Positions 10,298 through 19,640 of a DNA stretch of 64,000 bases are shown in pieces. A model generated the notes under the pieces. It was given only the letters and a program-made list of their open reading frames with translations, did no database searches and had not been told where the DNA came from. The DNA is taken from positions 1,116,001-1,180,000 of the forward strand of contig NZ_OZ040189.1 of assembly GCF_964048965.1 (NCBI RefSeq). The letters are read 5' to 3'. The stretch is from Tenacibaculum sp. 190130A14a (GTDB lineage Bacteria; Bacteroidota; Bacteroidia; Flavobacteriales; Flavobacteriaceae). The position numbers were made by a program, and so were the translations under genes. How positions within the stretch are numbered: position 1 is the stretch's first letter; the number at the start of each line of letters is the position of its first letter.

Positions 10298-10414
10298 ATG
10301 AAAGTAAGAGCATCATTAAAGAAAAGAAGTGCCGACTGTAAAATTGTACGCAGAAAAGGCCGTTTATACGTAATAAATAAGAAAAATCCTAGGTTTAAAC
10401 AAAGACAAGGATAA
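10298..10414 (+). CDS. rpmJ: 50S ribosomal protein bL36, zinc-free form
   Basis: This 38-codon gene encodes L36, recognisable by [10 protein letters not shown] at the start and FKQRQG at the end. The zinc ribbon of classical L36 needs three Cys and one His; here only one Cys is left, and the protein has the [22 protein letters not shown] pattern of the zinc-independent form. It follows infA by 12 nt, and a 107-nt gap with an inverted repeat separates it from rpsM. Confidence 0.95.
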   Translation: MKVRASLKKRSADCKIVRRKGRLYVINKKNPRFKQRQG

Positions 10415-10438
10415 TTATTGAATTAAAGTCATTAGTAA

Positions 10439-10493
10439 TTAGTAGTTAGATGAATCTGTTTGAAATAGAAATGTTTAGGATTCTAACAACTAA
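10439..10493 (+). repeat. Inverted repeat in the rpmJ-rpsM gap
   Basis: An 11-base arm (ttagtagttag, 10439-10449) faces its near-perfect complement (ctaacaactaa, 10483-10493) with one mismatch. A further 5-bp pairing (gaatc 10452-10456 with gattc 10479-10483) can extend the stem in an alternative register. No T-run follows, so this is not a simple terminator. It may be a leader structure of rpsM. Confidence 0.55.
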
Positions 10494-10521
10494 AAGCTAA
10501 CACTAACACTAAGAAAGATAT

Positions 10522-10887
10522 ATGGCAAGAATCGCAGGTATTGATATTCCAAAGAACAAGAGAGGAGCAATCGCTTTAACTTACATCTTTGGTATCGGAA
10601 GAAGCAGAGCTAAGGAAGTTTTAGCTAATGCAAAAATTGACGAGAGCATCAAAGTTCAAGATTGGACTGATGATCAAATTGCAGCAATTCGTGAGCAAGT
10701 AGGAACTTACACTATTGAAGGTGAATTACGTTCTGAAGTTCAATTAAACATTAAACGTTTAATGGACATCGGATGTCAAAGAGGTATTCGTCACAGACTT
10801 GGTTTACCATTACGTGGACAAAGAACTAAGAATAACTCTCGTACAAGAAAAGGTAAGAGAAAAACAGTTGCTAACAAGAAAAAGTAA
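10522..10887 (+). CDS. rpsM: 30S ribosomal protein uS13
   Basis: The 121-residue product is S13, which contacts P-site tRNA from the 30S head. It starts [15 protein letters not shown] and has the [17 protein letters not shown] block. A leader of about 100 nt with an inverted repeat precedes it, in contrast with the 1-19 nt gaps found in most of the cluster. It opens the alpha part of the cluster. Confidence 0.98.
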   Translation: MARIAGIDIPKNKRGAIALTYIFGIGRSRAKEVLANAKIDESIKVQDWTDDQIAAIREQVGTYTIEGELRSEVQLNIKRLMDIGCQRGIRHRLGLPLRGQRTKNNSRTRKGKRKTVANKKK

Positions 10888-10922
10888 TTGTTAGTTAAGT
10901 TTTTACTAAACATTAAAGAATT

Positions 10923-11309
10923 ATGGCAAAGTCTAAAGTAACAAAGAAACGTAAAGTTATAATAGAATCAGTAGGTGAAGCGCACATTACTGCATCATTT
11001 AACAATATTATTATCTCTTTAACGAATAAAAACGGAGACGTTATTTCTTGGTCATCTGCAGGTAAGATGGGCTTCAGAGGTTCTAAAAAGAATACTCCTT
11101 ATGCAGCTCAATTAGCAGCAGAAGATTGTGCATCAACGGCAAAGGAAGCTGGTTTACGTAAAGTTAAAGTTTATGTAAAGGGACCAGGTAATGGTAGAGA
11201 ATCTGCTATTCGTTCAATCCACAATTCAGGAATAGAAGTAACAGAAATCATTGATGTTACTCCAATTCCTCACAACGGATGTCGTCCTCCTAAGAGAAGA
11301 AGAGTATAA
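10923..11309 (+). CDS. rpsK: 30S ribosomal protein uS11
   Basis: The 128-residue product is S11, part of the 30S platform that contacts mRNA near the E site. Typical blocks are [27 protein letters not shown] and the end [12 protein letters not shown]. It lies 35 nt after rpsM and is followed by a structured 147-nt gap. Confidence 0.98.
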   Translation: MAKSKVTKKRKVIIESVGEAHITASFNNIIISLTNKNGDVISWSSAGKMGFRGSKKNTPYAAQLAAEDCASTAKEAGLRKVKVYVKGPGNGRESAIRSIHNSGIEVTEIIDVTPIPHNGCRPPKRRRV

Positions 11310-11331
11310 TTTTATACAAATTATTAAGTTG

Positions 11332-11358
11332 ATTCCTAAAGAAATTTTCTTTAGGAAT
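11332..11358 (+). repeat. Perfect 12-bp hairpin between rpsK and rpsD
   Basis: The arms attcctaaagaa (11332-11343) and ttctttaggaat (11347-11358) are exact complements with a 3-nt loop. Outside them ttaagt and acttaa could pair after a short internal loop. No T-run follows, so a role in attenuation, processing or protein binding is more likely than plain termination. Confidence 0.65.
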
Positions 11359-11389
11359 TTGACTTAAATTACAATTAAATATTTTAACA

Positions 11390-11441
11390 AAGTAGAAAAA
11401 AGATTATCGAAGGAGTACGCCTTAATTCATAATCTCTACTT
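11390..11441 (+). promoter_or_regulatory. Candidate structured leader of rpsD
   Basis: Three nested pairings are seen: aagtag (11390-11395) with ctactt (11436-11441), agattat (11401-11407) with ataatct (11429-11435), and aagg (11410-11413) with cctt (11420-11423). The fold ends 15 nt before the rpsD ATG, where it could control access to the start codon. S4 is a known autoregulator in other phyla, so an S4-binding leader is a fair hypothesis. Confidence 0.5.
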
Positions 11442-11456
11442 AAATTAATTTTAGAA

Positions 11457-12062
11457 ATGGCAAGATATACAGGACCAAAAACTAAGATTGCTCGTAAATT
11501 TGGTGAAGCAATTTTCGGAGATGATAAGAACTTTGAAAAAAGAAATTATCCTCCAGGGCAACACGGTGTTGCAAAGAGAAGAGGTAAGAAATCTGAATAT
11601 GCTATCCAGTTAATGGAGAAGCAAAAAGCAAAGTATACATATGGTATATTAGAGCGTCAATTCAGTAACTTATTCAAAAAAGCATCAGCTTCTAAAGGGA
11701 TTACTGGTGAGGTTTTATTACAATTATGTGAATCTCGTTTAGATAACGTTGTTTATCGTTTAGGAGTAGCTACTTCTCGTAGAGCTGCACGTCAATTAGT
11801 TTCTCACCGTCACATTACTGTGAATGGTGATATCGTTAACATTCCTTCTTACAGATTAAAAGCTGGAGATGTTGTAGCGGTAAGAGAAAAGTCTAAATCA
11901 TTACAAGCAATTGAAAGCGCTTTAGCTGCGAATTCAAGTGTTTACGAATGGTTATCTTGGAATGCTGATCAAAAATCAGGAACTTTTGTTAAAGTACCAG
12001 AAAGATTACAAATTCCAGAGAATATCAAAGAACAATTAATCGTAGAATTATATTCTAAGTAA
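11457..12062 (+). CDS. rpsD: 30S ribosomal protein uS4
   Basis: The 201-residue product is S4, a primary assembly protein that binds the 16S rRNA five-way junction. It starts [17 protein letters not shown]; the S4 domain is seen near residues 92-155 with [12 protein letters not shown] and [13 protein letters not shown]. The zinc-binding cysteines of some S4 proteins are absent. It is preceded by two inverted repeats (11332 and 11390). Confidence 0.98.
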   Translation: MARYTGPKTKIARKFGEAIFGDDKNFEKRNYPPGQHGVAKRRGKKSEYAIQLMEKQKAKYTYGILERQFSNLFKKASASKGITGEVLLQLCESRLDNVVYRLGVATSRRAARQLVSHRHITVNGDIVNIPSYRLKAGDVVAVREKSKSLQAIESALAANSSVYEWLSWNADQKSGTFVKVPERLQIPENIKEQLIVELYSK

Positions 12063-12069
12063 TAAATTA

Positions 12070-12124
12070 ACCATATTGGTATTTAGCCAAAGGGTTTATT
12101 CGTATTTCTTCAAACTTATAAACC
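12070..12124 (+). promoter_or_regulatory. Inverted repeats in the rpsD-rpoA gap
   Basis: A small hairpin acca-tat-tggt lies at 12070-12080. A 7-bp perfect pairing, ggtttat (12093-12099) with ataaacc (12118-12124), follows with an 18-nt loop. The fold ends 38 nt before the rpoA start. There is no T-run. It may tune how much RNA polymerase alpha is made relative to ribosomal proteins. Confidence 0.4.
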
Positions 12125-12162
12125 GCGCAACTAAATAACAATTAAAACGAAGAACAAAAACT

Positions 12163-13155
12163 ATGGCAATTTTAAATTTTCAAAAGCCTGATAAAGTAAT
12201 AATGATTGAATCAACTGATTTTTCAGGAAGATTCGAATTCAGACCGTTAGAACCTGGTTTTGGTTTAACTGTTGGTAATGCTTTAAGAAGAGTATTATTA
12301 TCTTCATTAGAAGGGTTTGCAATTACATCATTACGAATTGATGGAGTAGATCACGAATTCTCTGCTATTCAAGGTGTGGTAGAAGATGTTACAGAAATCA
12401 TCTTAAACTTAAAACAAGTTCGTTTTAAGAAGCAAATTGAAGAGTCGGATAGAGAAACTGTATCGATTGCAATTTCAGGTCAAGAGCAATTAACAGCTGG
12501 AGATTTACAAAAGTTTATCTCAGGTTTTCAAGTATTAAATCCAGACTTAGTTATCTGTAATATGGATACGTCTGTGAATTTAAATGCAGAAATCACTATC
12601 GAAAAGGGTAGAGGTTTTGTTCCAGCAGAAGAAAATAAAAGAGCAGGAGCTCCTTTAGGTACAATTTTCACAGATTCAATTTACACTCCGATAAAGAATG
12701 TAAAGTATGCTATTGAAAACTTCCGTGTAGAACAAAAAACAGACTACGAAAAGTTAGTTTTTGATATTGATACAGACGGTTCAATCAATCCTAAGGATGC
12801 ATTAACTGAGGCTGCAAAAATCTTGATTCACCACTTTATGTTATTCTCAGATGAGAGAATTACATTAGAGGCAGACGAGATTGCTCAAACTGAAACATAT
12901 GATGAGGAATCATTACACATGCGTCAGTTATTAAAGACTCGTTTAATTGATATGGATTTATCAGTTAGAGCCTTAAACTGTTTAAAAGCTGCTGAAGTAG
13001 ATACTTTAGGAGACTTAGTATCATTCAACAAGAGTGATTTAATGAAGTTCAGAAACTTTGGTAAAAAATCATTAACTGAATTAGAAGAGTTAGTGAACAA
13101 CAAAGGTTTAAATTTCGGAATGGATTTAAGCAAATACAAATTAGATAGAGATTAA
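12163..13155 (+). CDS. rpoA: DNA-directed RNA polymerase subunit alpha
   Basis: The 330-residue product is the alpha subunit of RNA polymerase. The N-terminal dimerisation domain (residues 1 to about 230) shows [20 protein letters not shown], and the C-terminal DNA-binding domain (about 255-330) shows [19 protein letters not shown] and [14 protein letters not shown]. It lies in the usual place between rpsD and rplQ, with structured gaps on both sides. Confidence 0.99.
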   Translation: MAILNFQKPDKVIMIESTDFSGRFEFRPLEPGFGLTVGNALRRVLLSSLEGFAITSLRIDGVDHEFSAIQGVVEDVTEIILNLKQVRFKKQIEESDRETVSIAISGQEQLTAGDLQKFISGFQVLNPDLVICNMDTSVNLNAEITIEKGRGFVPAEENKRAGAPLGTIFTDSIYTPIKNVKYAIENFRVEQKTDYEKLVFDIDTDGSINPKDALTEAAKILIHHFMLFSDERITLEADEIAQTETYDEESLHMRQLLKTRLIDMDLSVRALNCLKAAEVDTLGDLVSFNKSDLMKFRNFGKKSLTELEELVNNKGLNFGMDLSKYKLDRD

Positions 13156-13172
13156 TTAAAATTAGATTAACC

Positions 13173-13216
13173 CTTCCATAATTTGCTCCTCGAAATGAGT
13201 AGTAGCAAGATGGGAG
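13173..13216 (+). promoter_or_regulatory. Candidate structured leader of rplQ
   Basis: A long stem can form: cttccat (13173-13179) pairs with atgggag (13210-13216, one G-U pair), tttgct (13182-13187) pairs with agcaag (13204-13209), and ctc (13189-13191) pairs with gag (13197-13199) around a gaaat loop. The 3' strand is continuous, with only two bulged A on the 5' side. It ends 15 nt before the rplQ ATG and has no T-run, so translational control of rplQ is the natural guess. Confidence 0.5.
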
Positions 13217-13231
13217 CTAAAACAAACGGTC

Positions 13232-13705
13232 ATGAGACACGGAAAAAAGTTTAATCATTTAGGAAGAAAGTCAGCTCACAGAAAAGCAATGTTATCTAAT
13301 ATGGCTTGTTCTTTAATCGAACACAAGCGTATTAACACAACAGAAGCTAAAGCGAAAGCTTTACGTAAGTTTGTTGAGCCTTTAATTACTAAATCAAAGG
13401 ATGATACTACTCACAATCGTCGTGTAGTATTTAGTTACTTACGTAACAAGTTTGCTGTTACTGAATTATTCAAGGATGTATCAGTAAAAGTTGGTGATAG
13501 ACCAGGAGGATATACTCGTATTATCAAATTAGGAAATCGTCAAGGAGATAACGCTCCTATGGCAATGATTGAATTAGTTGATTATAACGAACTATATAAT
13601 CCAAAAGGAGAGAAGGCTAAGAAAACTACACGTCGTAGTCGTCGTGGAGGTAAGAAAGCTACTGCACCAGCAGCTGATGTTCAAACTTCACAAGAAGAAG
13701 AATAG
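13232..13705 (+). CDS. rplQ: 50S ribosomal protein bL17 with extended C terminus
   Basis: The 157-residue product is L17. The core (about residues 1-117) has [20 protein letters not shown] and a C-terminal [12 protein letters not shown] block. The last 40 residues form an added tail that is first strongly basic ([14 protein letters not shown]) and then acidic (QEEE). It is the last gene of the cluster and is followed by a strong terminator at 13731. Confidence 0.97.
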   Translation: MRHGKKFNHLGRKSAHRKAMLSNMACSLIEHKRINTTEAKAKALRKFVEPLITKSKDDTTHNRRVVFSYLRNKFAVTELFKDVSVKVGDRPGGYTRIIKLGNRQGDNAPMAMIELVDYNELYNPKGEKAKKTTRRSRRGGKKATAPAADVQTSQEEE

Positions 13706-13730
13706 AATGAAGATTCTTTCAAATCATATC

Positions 13731-13767
13731 AAAAGGGACAAACATTTAATGTTTGTCCCTTTTTTTA
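13731..13767 (+). terminator. Intrinsic terminator of the ribosomal cluster
   Basis: A 15-bp perfect stem (aaaagggacaaacat with its complement) around a 3-nt loop ends in a T-run. It lies 25 nt after rplQ and is the strongest terminator in the first 14 kb. Confidence 0.93.
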
Positions 13768-13769
13768 TA

Positions 13770-13777
13770 TAATTTTG
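13770..13777 (+). promoter_or_regulatory. Promoter (-7 box TAATTTTG) for carA
   Basis: The box matches TAnnTTTG exactly and lies directly after the rplQ terminator, 25 nt before the carA ATG, so the leader would be under 20 nt long. No well-placed -33 box is seen. Confidence 0.6.
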
Positions 13778-13802
13778 CAATCAAATTTATACAACACACT
13801 AA

Positions 13803-14918
13803 ATGAAATATCAAGAGCGTAAAAAGGCATTAGTTTTATTAGCAGATGGAACTATTTTTTATGGAAAGTCAGTAGGTATAGAAGGAACTTCCACTGGTGA
13901 AATTTGTTTTAATACTGGAATGACAGGCTACCAAGAAGTCTTTACAGACCCATCTTACTTCGGTCAATTAATGGTTACTACCAATGCTCATATTGGTAAT
14001 TACGGAGTTAATAGCGAAGAGGTAGAATCTGAGGGAATTAAAATTTCAGGTTTAATCTGTCGTAACTTTAGTTTCACACATTCGCGTGTAGATTCTAATG
14101 GAAATTTATTAGATTGGTTTAAAGAGCATAACTTAGTTGCGATTTCTGATGTTGATACACGTGCATTAGTATCTTACATAAGAGATAATGGAGCTATGAA
14201 TGCTATAATTTCAACAGAAGTTGATAAGATAGATGAGCTTAAAAAGCAGCTGGCAGAAATTCCAAATATGGAAGGTTTAGAACTGGCTTCAAAAGTATCA
14301 ACTAAAGAACCTTATTTTATTGGTGATGAAAATGCTCCGATTAAAATCTCTGCATTAGATATAGGAATTAAAAAGAATATTCTAAGAAACTTGGCAAAGA
14401 GAGGAGCTTATATTAAAGTATACCCATATAACGCAAGTTTTGAAGATATGAGTAACTTTAATCCTGATGGTTATTTTATTTCTAATGGACCTGGAGATCC
14501 AGAGCCATTAGTAGATGCTCAAAATACAGCAAAACAAATTATTGAGAAAGATTTACCATTATTTGGGATTTGTTTAGGGCACCAAGTAATTGCTTTGGCC
14601 AATGGAATTTCTACTTATAAAATGCATAACGGACATAGAGGTATTAATCATCCTGTTAAGAACTTACTTACAGGAAAAGGTGAAATAACTTCTCAAAATC
14701 ATGGATTTGCAATTAATAGAGAAGAAACAGAAGCACATCCAGACGTAGAAATTACACATGTACACTTAAATGACCATACGGTTGCTGGTATTCAAATGAA
14801 ATCAAAAAATGTATTTTCAGTGCAATACCACCCAGAGGCAAGTCCAGGACCTCACGACGCAGAGTATTTATTCGATCAATTTATTGAGAATATTAAAAAA
14901 GCAAAAGTAGAGGCGTAA
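13803..14918 (+). CDS. carA: Carbamoyl-phosphate synthase small subunit
   Basis: The 371-residue product is the glutaminase subunit that supplies ammonia for carbamoyl phosphate, used in arginine and pyrimidine synthesis. The N-terminal CPSase domain (1 to about 150) shows GMTGYQEVFTDPSY. The class I glutaminase domain has the catalytic Cys257 in FGICLGHQ and the His-Glu pair in QYHPEASPGP. The large subunit carB is not in this window, so the two genes are separated here. Confidence 0.97.
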   Translation: MKYQERKKALVLLADGTIFYGKSVGIEGTSTGEICFNTGMTGYQEVFTDPSYFGQLMVTTNAHIGNYGVNSEEVESEGIKISGLICRNFSFTHSRVDSNGNLLDWFKEHNLVAISDVDTRALVSYIRDNGAMNAIISTEVDKIDELKKQLAEIPNMEGLELASKVSTKEPYFIGDENAPIKISALDIGIKKNILRNLAKRGAYIKVYPYNASFEDMSNFNPDGYFISNGPGDPEPLVDAQNTAKQIIEKDLPLFGICLGHQVIALANGISTYKMHNGHRGINHPVKNLLTGKGEITSQNHGFAINREETEAHPDVEITHVHLNDHTVAGIQMKSKNVFSVQYHPEASPGPHDAEYLFDQFIENIKKAKVEA

Positions 14919-14930
14919 ACGTTTTCGTAA

Positions 14931-14952
14931 TTAATCATGGATTCATGATTAA
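14931..14952 (+). repeat. Inverted repeat after carA
   Basis: The arms ttaatcatg and catgattaa (9 bp) enclose a 4-nt loop. An A-run, not a T-run, follows on this strand, so it is a weak candidate for a terminator. It lies 12 nt after carA. Confidence 0.45.
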
Positions 14953-14996
14953 AAAAGAAGACAAATAAGTAAATTAGCAAAGAAAATAATTCAAAT

Positions 14997-15021
14997 CCCG
15001 TGAATGTATATTCACGGGTTT
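14997..15021 (+). terminator. Hairpin before eno, terminator-like
   Basis: A 9-bp GC-rich stem (cccgtgaat with attcacggg) around a 4-nt loop is followed by tttct. It may end carA transcription or be part of the eno 5' leader. A near-consensus box taaattag lies upstream at 14970 and could start eno transcription, in which case the hairpin would be in the mRNA leader. Confidence 0.5.
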
Positions 15022-15036
15022 CTATATTAAAAATAA

Positions 15037-16332
<1,296 letters not shown>

Positions 16333-16353
16333 ATCAAATAGATATATTTATTT

Positions 16354-16390
16354 AAAAAACTCGTTAATTTGATTAACGGGTTTTTTGTTT
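16354..16390 (+). terminator. Intrinsic terminator after eno
   Basis: A stem formed by aaaaaactcgttaat and its partner attaacgggtttttt (one G-T pair) with a short loop runs into a T-run. It lies about 20 nt after the eno stop codon. Confidence 0.9.
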
Positions 16391-16475
16391 TTTAAGAGTT
16401 TGATAGATTGATAAACCTTATTTTCAGATATTAAAAATCTATGGTTCTCAATTTTTAAAATATTTTAAAAAATGG

Positions 16476-16483
16476 TATCTTCG
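16476..16483 (+). promoter_or_regulatory. Promoter (-7 box TATCTTCG) for gltA
   Basis: The box differs from TAnnTTTG at one base. It lies inside the upstream extension of the gltA reading frame, which argues that translation starts at 16520 and not at the earlier ATG at 16472. Confidence 0.45.
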
Positions 16484-16519
16484 CAACTCACTTCAATAAA
16501 TAAAAATTTTAATAAAAAA

Positions 16520-17806
16520 ATGTCAGATATAGCAAAATTACAAATTGGCGAAAAGAGCTATGAGTTTCCACTTATAGAAGGAACAGAGAATGAGGTAGCA
16601 ATTGATATTAAAACTTTAAGAGGAGCTACTGGTGGGGTTGTAACTATAGACCCTGGATATAAGAATACAGGTTCTTGCCAAAGTGCTATTACATTTTTGA
16701 ATGGAGAAGAGGGAGTATTAAGATATAGAGGTTATTCTATTGAGGAATTAGCTGAAAAAGCAGATTTTTTAGAAGTAGCTTACTTATTAATTTTTGGAGA
16801 GTTGCCAACAAAAGAACAGTTAGATAAATTTTACAGTGATATTTTAGATCAAGCAATAGTAGATGATGATATTAAAAAGATCATAGACGCATTTCCAAAG
16901 AATGCACACCCAATGGGAGTGTTATCTTCATTAACATCTGCTTTAACTGCATTTAACCCAACTTCTGTTAATGTTGATTCTGAAGAAGACATGTATAATG
17001 CAATCGTAAAGATTATGGGTAAATTACCTGTACTAGTTGCTTGGACTATGCGTAAGAAGCAAGGATTACCATTACATTATGGTTCTCGTAAATTAGGATA
17101 TGTAGAGAATGTTTTAACAATGATGTTCCAAAAACCTAATGATGAGTATGAATTAAATCCGATTTTAATTAATGCTTTAGATAAGTTATTAATCTTACAT
17201 GCAGATCACGAACAAAACTGTTCTACATCTACAGTACGTATCGTAGGATCATCTCATGCTGGATTATTTGCTTCATTATCTGCTGGGATCTCTGCATTAT
17301 GGGGACCTTTACACGGTGGGGCTAACCAAGCAGTATTAGAAATGCTTGAAGCGATTAAAGAAGATGGTGGAGACACTAAGAAATACATGGCGAAAGCGAA
17401 AGATAAATCTGATCCTTTCCGTTTAATGGGATTCGGACACAGAGTATATAAGAATTTCGATCCACGTGCAAAGATTATTAAAGTAGCTGCAGATGAAGTA
17501 TTAGCTGACTTAGGAGTGCAAGATCCAGTATTAGATATTGCTAAAGGATTAGAGCAAGAAGCTTTAAGCGATCAGTATTTTGTAGATCGTAAATTATATC
17601 CAAATGTAGATTTCTACTCTGGAATTATATACAGAGCTATGGGGATTCCTGTAGAAATGTTTACAGTAATGTTTGCTTTAGGTCGTTTACCAGGATGGAT
17701 TGCTCAATGGAGAGAAATGCGTTTACGCAAAGAACCAATTGGACGTCCACGTCAAATCTATACTGGTGAAAATTACAGACCATTTGTAAAGTTAGAAGAT
17801 AGATAA
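16520..17806 (+). CDS. gltA: Citrate synthase (type II)
   Basis: The 428-residue product condenses acetyl-CoA and oxaloacetate in the citric acid cycle. Catalytic regions are LHADHEQNCSTSTVR, GFGHRVYKNFDPRA and the aspartate in VDFYSGIIYRAMG. An ATG 48 nt upstream is in frame, but that extension is poorly conserved in character and overlaps a promoter-like box. The start MSDIAKLQIGEKSYEFP matches the usual length of the family. A perfect palindromic terminator follows. Confidence 0.97.
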   Translation: MSDIAKLQIGEKSYEFPLIEGTENEVAIDIKTLRGATGGVVTIDPGYKNTGSCQSAITFLNGEEGVLRYRGYSIEELAEKADFLEVAYLLIFGELPTKEQLDKFYSDILDQAIVDDDIKKIIDAFPKNAHPMGVLSSLTSALTAFNPTSVNVDSEEDMYNAIVKIMGKLPVLVAWTMRKKQGLPLHYGSRKLGYVENVLTMMFQKPNDEYELNPILINALDKLLILHADHEQNCSTSTVRIVGSSHAGLFASLSAGISALWGPLHGGANQAVLEMLEAIKEDGGDTKKYMAKAKDKSDPFRLMGFGHRVYKNFDPRAKIIKVAADEVLADLGVQDPVLDIAKGLEQEALSDQYFVDRKLYPNVDFYSGIIYRAMGIPVEMFTVMFALGRLPGWIAQWREMRLRKEPIGRPRQIYTGENYRPFVKLEDR

Positions 17807-17814
17807 AAAATTAG

Positions 17815-17850
17815 AAATGTCATTTAAAAGCTTTTAAATGACATTTTTTA
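17815..17850 (+). terminator. Palindromic terminator after gltA
   Basis: A perfect 32-base palindrome (17815-17846, arms aaatgtcatttaaaag and complement) ends in a T-run. It lies between gltA and the arginase gene. The arm aaatgtcattt recurs in the transaldolase terminator at 30863. Confidence 0.88.
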
Positions 17851-17865
17851 TTGAACTTATTTTCA

Positions 17866-18819
17866 ATGAAAGAAATAAAACTTATAAAAAACAGATCAGA
17901 TATTGGAGCTGGAACTCGTGGTTCTGATATGGGAGTAGACGCAATTGAAATTGCGGCAATCAATAAGAAGAACGATTATTTTAATCGTTACGAATTTGAA
18001 GATGTAATTACCGAGAACGAATCTATTTACAATAAGGTAAATAATTCATTTGGAAAGCAGATTGAAAGCGTATTTAATCAATGTAAACGGTTAAGTAACC
18101 ATGTAAAAGTTAATTTGCAAGAAGGTAAATTTCCATTGGTTTTATCTGGAGACCATTCATCCGCGTTAGGAACAATAAGTGGAATTAAAGCTGCTTATCC
18201 TAACAAAAGATTAGGGGTTGTTTGGATTGATGCTCATGGAGATTTACATACACCGTATACTTCACCTTCTGGAAATATCCATGGAATGCCCTTAGGTGCA
18301 GCAATCAATGATGATAACTTAGATTGTCAAATCAATGATATCGATCGTGAGACTGCTGAGTACTGGGACCGAATGAAAAACATTGGTGTTTTAGGTCAAA
18401 AAGTAATGCCAGAAGATATTGTTTTCTTTGGAGTTAGAGATACGGAAGAACCAGAAGACAAACAGATCGAAAAGTATGGTATCAAAAATTACATGGTTGC
18501 AGAAGTACGTTATAGAGGTTTAGAAACTTGTGTTAATGAAACATTGGAGAGTTTAAAAGATTGTGATGTTATTTATGTTTCCTTTGATGTAGACGCTATG
18601 GATTGTGATATGATTTCTTACGGAACAGGAACACCTGTGCCAAAAGGATTTGATCAGTATGAAATTATTGAAATCATTAATCAATTACTAAAAAGTAAAA
18701 AAGTAGCTTGTGTTGAATTTGTAGAGGTGAATCCTTTATTAGATTTAAAAGGAAATAAAATGGCAGAAACTGCCTTTGATGTACTTCAGGAAGTTACAAA
18801 AACAATAGAAAAGATATAA
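17866..18819 (+). CDS. Arginase family protein
   Basis: The 317-residue product belongs to the ureohydrolase fold. The manganese ligands are in place: GDHS, DAHGD, the SGNIHGMPLG loop with its histidine, and SFDVDAMD. Overall length and the GAGTRGSDMG start favour arginase (arginine to ornithine and urea) over agmatinase. A TTG 15 nt upstream is in frame, but the ATG at 17866 gives the family start. It probably depends on its own promoter, since a terminator precedes it. Confidence 0.9.
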   Translation: MKEIKLIKNRSDIGAGTRGSDMGVDAIEIAAINKKNDYFNRYEFEDVITENESIYNKVNNSFGKQIESVFNQCKRLSNHVKVNLQEGKFPLVLSGDHSSALGTISGIKAAYPNKRLGVVWIDAHGDLHTPYTSPSGNIHGMPLGAAINDDNLDCQINDIDRETAEYWDRMKNIGVLGQKVMPEDIVFFGVRDTEEPEDKQIEKYGIKNYMVAEVRYRGLETCVNETLESLKDCDVIYVSFDVDAMDCDMISYGTGTPVPKGFDQYEIIEIINQLLKSKKVACVEFVEVNPLLDLKGNKMAETAFDVLQEVTKTIEKI

Positions 18820-18841
18820 GTATTATTAAGTATACTAAAAG

Positions 18842-18872
18842 AAAACCACGAGTAACACTCGTGGTTTTTTTG
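18842..18872. terminator. Bidirectional terminator between arginase and the 146-residue gene
   Basis: A 12-bp perfect stem (aaaaccacgagt with actcgtggtttt) around aac has T-runs on both strands. It serves the convergent genes on either side. Confidence 0.9.
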
Positions 18873-18874
18873 TT

Positions 18875-19315
18875 TTAATTGTTTGATAAATATTGAATAT
18901 GCGTAGCTTTTATTTTAAAGTTACTGAAAAAGCCTTCAACAGTTAATTCTCCTTCTTTAAGTCCTGGATTTAAAGTAATACTTACTTCTGCACTAATTGG
19001 TTTTGGAGGGTTAGGAACAATTGAAATAGTACCTTTAGATGCTGCATTAATGGTTGTATAACCAGTGCTTGGGTTGAAATGAGATGGACCATTAAAGTTT
19101 AGCAGTGTAGTAGATCCCATTACCCATAACGTTGAAATTTTAATTTCTCCAATAGCATTGTCTTCAGATAAAGTTAATTTTAATGTTCCAAACGGACCAT
19201 TGATTGAGTCGGGGTTTTGAAATGCATATTCAGCGATAATTTGTATCGCCCCAGAACTTAATTGCTCTAATTCTTTGTTAGAATTTACTAAAGTTTTTTG
19301 TACTGTAGTTTCCAT
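18875..19315 (-). CDS. Hypothetical protein, 146 residues
   Basis: I do not recognise this protein. It starts METTVQKTLVNSNKELEQLS and has no signal peptide or membrane segment. The rest is rich in alternating hydrophobic and polar residues with several Gly and Pro (for example VPNPPKPIS), which suggests a beta-sandwich fold. It is a single gene, convergent with the arginase gene and divergent from the thiamine operon. A promoter was not identified. Confidence 0.75.
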   Translation of the reverse strand: METTVQKTLVNSNKELEQLSSGAIQIIAEYAFQNPDSINGPFGTLKLTLSEDNAIGEIKISTLWVMGSTTLLNFNGPSHFNPSTGYTTINAASKGTISIVPNPPKPISAEVSITLNPGLKEGELTVEGFFSNFKIKATHIQYLSNN

Positions 19316-19467
19316 ATGATAAGTTTAAAGTTGTTGGTTAATTGAAGTAAAGTTCTTTAATTAAAGGAATCCTTTTTTGTTGAAGGTTATAAAAGCACTA
19401 AAACAGAGTATAACAGCATTTAGATTGATCAAGAGTAGTTTTTTCTTTTAAAACAGAAATAAACATT

Positions 19468-19475
19468 TATATTTG
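19468..19475 (+). promoter_or_regulatory. Promoter (-7 box TATATTTG) of the thiamine operon
   Basis: The box matches TAnnTTTG exactly and lies 8 nt before the first base pairs of the TPP riboswitch. Transcription would start at about 19482, which places the aptamer at the very 5' end of the RNA. The rest of the 325-nt gap from 19316 to 19467 shows only AT-rich sequence without a recognisable element. Confidence 0.75.
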
Positions 19476-19482
19476 TCTTGTA

Positions 19483-19562
19483 AACTTTAGGAGTAGCTAG
19501 TTCGCTAGTTTGAGAAATATCCTTAGAACCTGATATGGTTAACACCAGCGTAGGGAAAAGTT
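19483..19562 (+). promoter_or_regulatory. TPP riboswitch (THI element) aptamer
   Basis: The conserved parts of the thiamine pyrophosphate aptamer are present in order: an ggagtagc arm, ttgagaaat, ccttagaacctgat, and accagcgtaggga. The closing stem P1 is formed by aacttt (19483-19488) and aaagtt (19557-19562). It precedes the thi genes and will reduce their expression when TPP is plentiful. Confidence 0.95.
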
Positions 19563-19577
19563 GTGATACTGCATGCT

Positions 19578-19608
19578 AGTATATAAAAGGTTGTACACCT
19601 GTTATACT
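19578..19608 (+). promoter_or_regulatory. Putative expression platform of the TPP riboswitch
   Basis: Two nested pairings are seen: agtata (19578-19583) with tatact (19603-19608) and aggt (19588-19591) with acct (19597-19600). A pyrimidine-rich stretch (tcttcttt) follows, but it is not a clean T-run. The hairpin may act in termination or may only shape the leader up to the thiS start at 19641. Confidence 0.45.
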
Positions 19609-19640
19609 TCTTCTTTAGTTTACTTTAAAGTATTTATACA

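Noticed and set aside
13578..13772. 64-residue reading frame overlapping the end of rplQ in another frame
   Set aside because: It runs through the rplQ tail and the terminator hairpin and has no own promoter or recognisable domain.
14931..14952. Dyad after carA as a full terminator
   Set aside because: It is followed by A residues and not by T on the transcribed strand, so it is listed only as an inverted repeat.
16472..16519. Upstream start of gltA
   Set aside because: The extra 16 residues are not like the family N terminus and overlap a promoter-like box.
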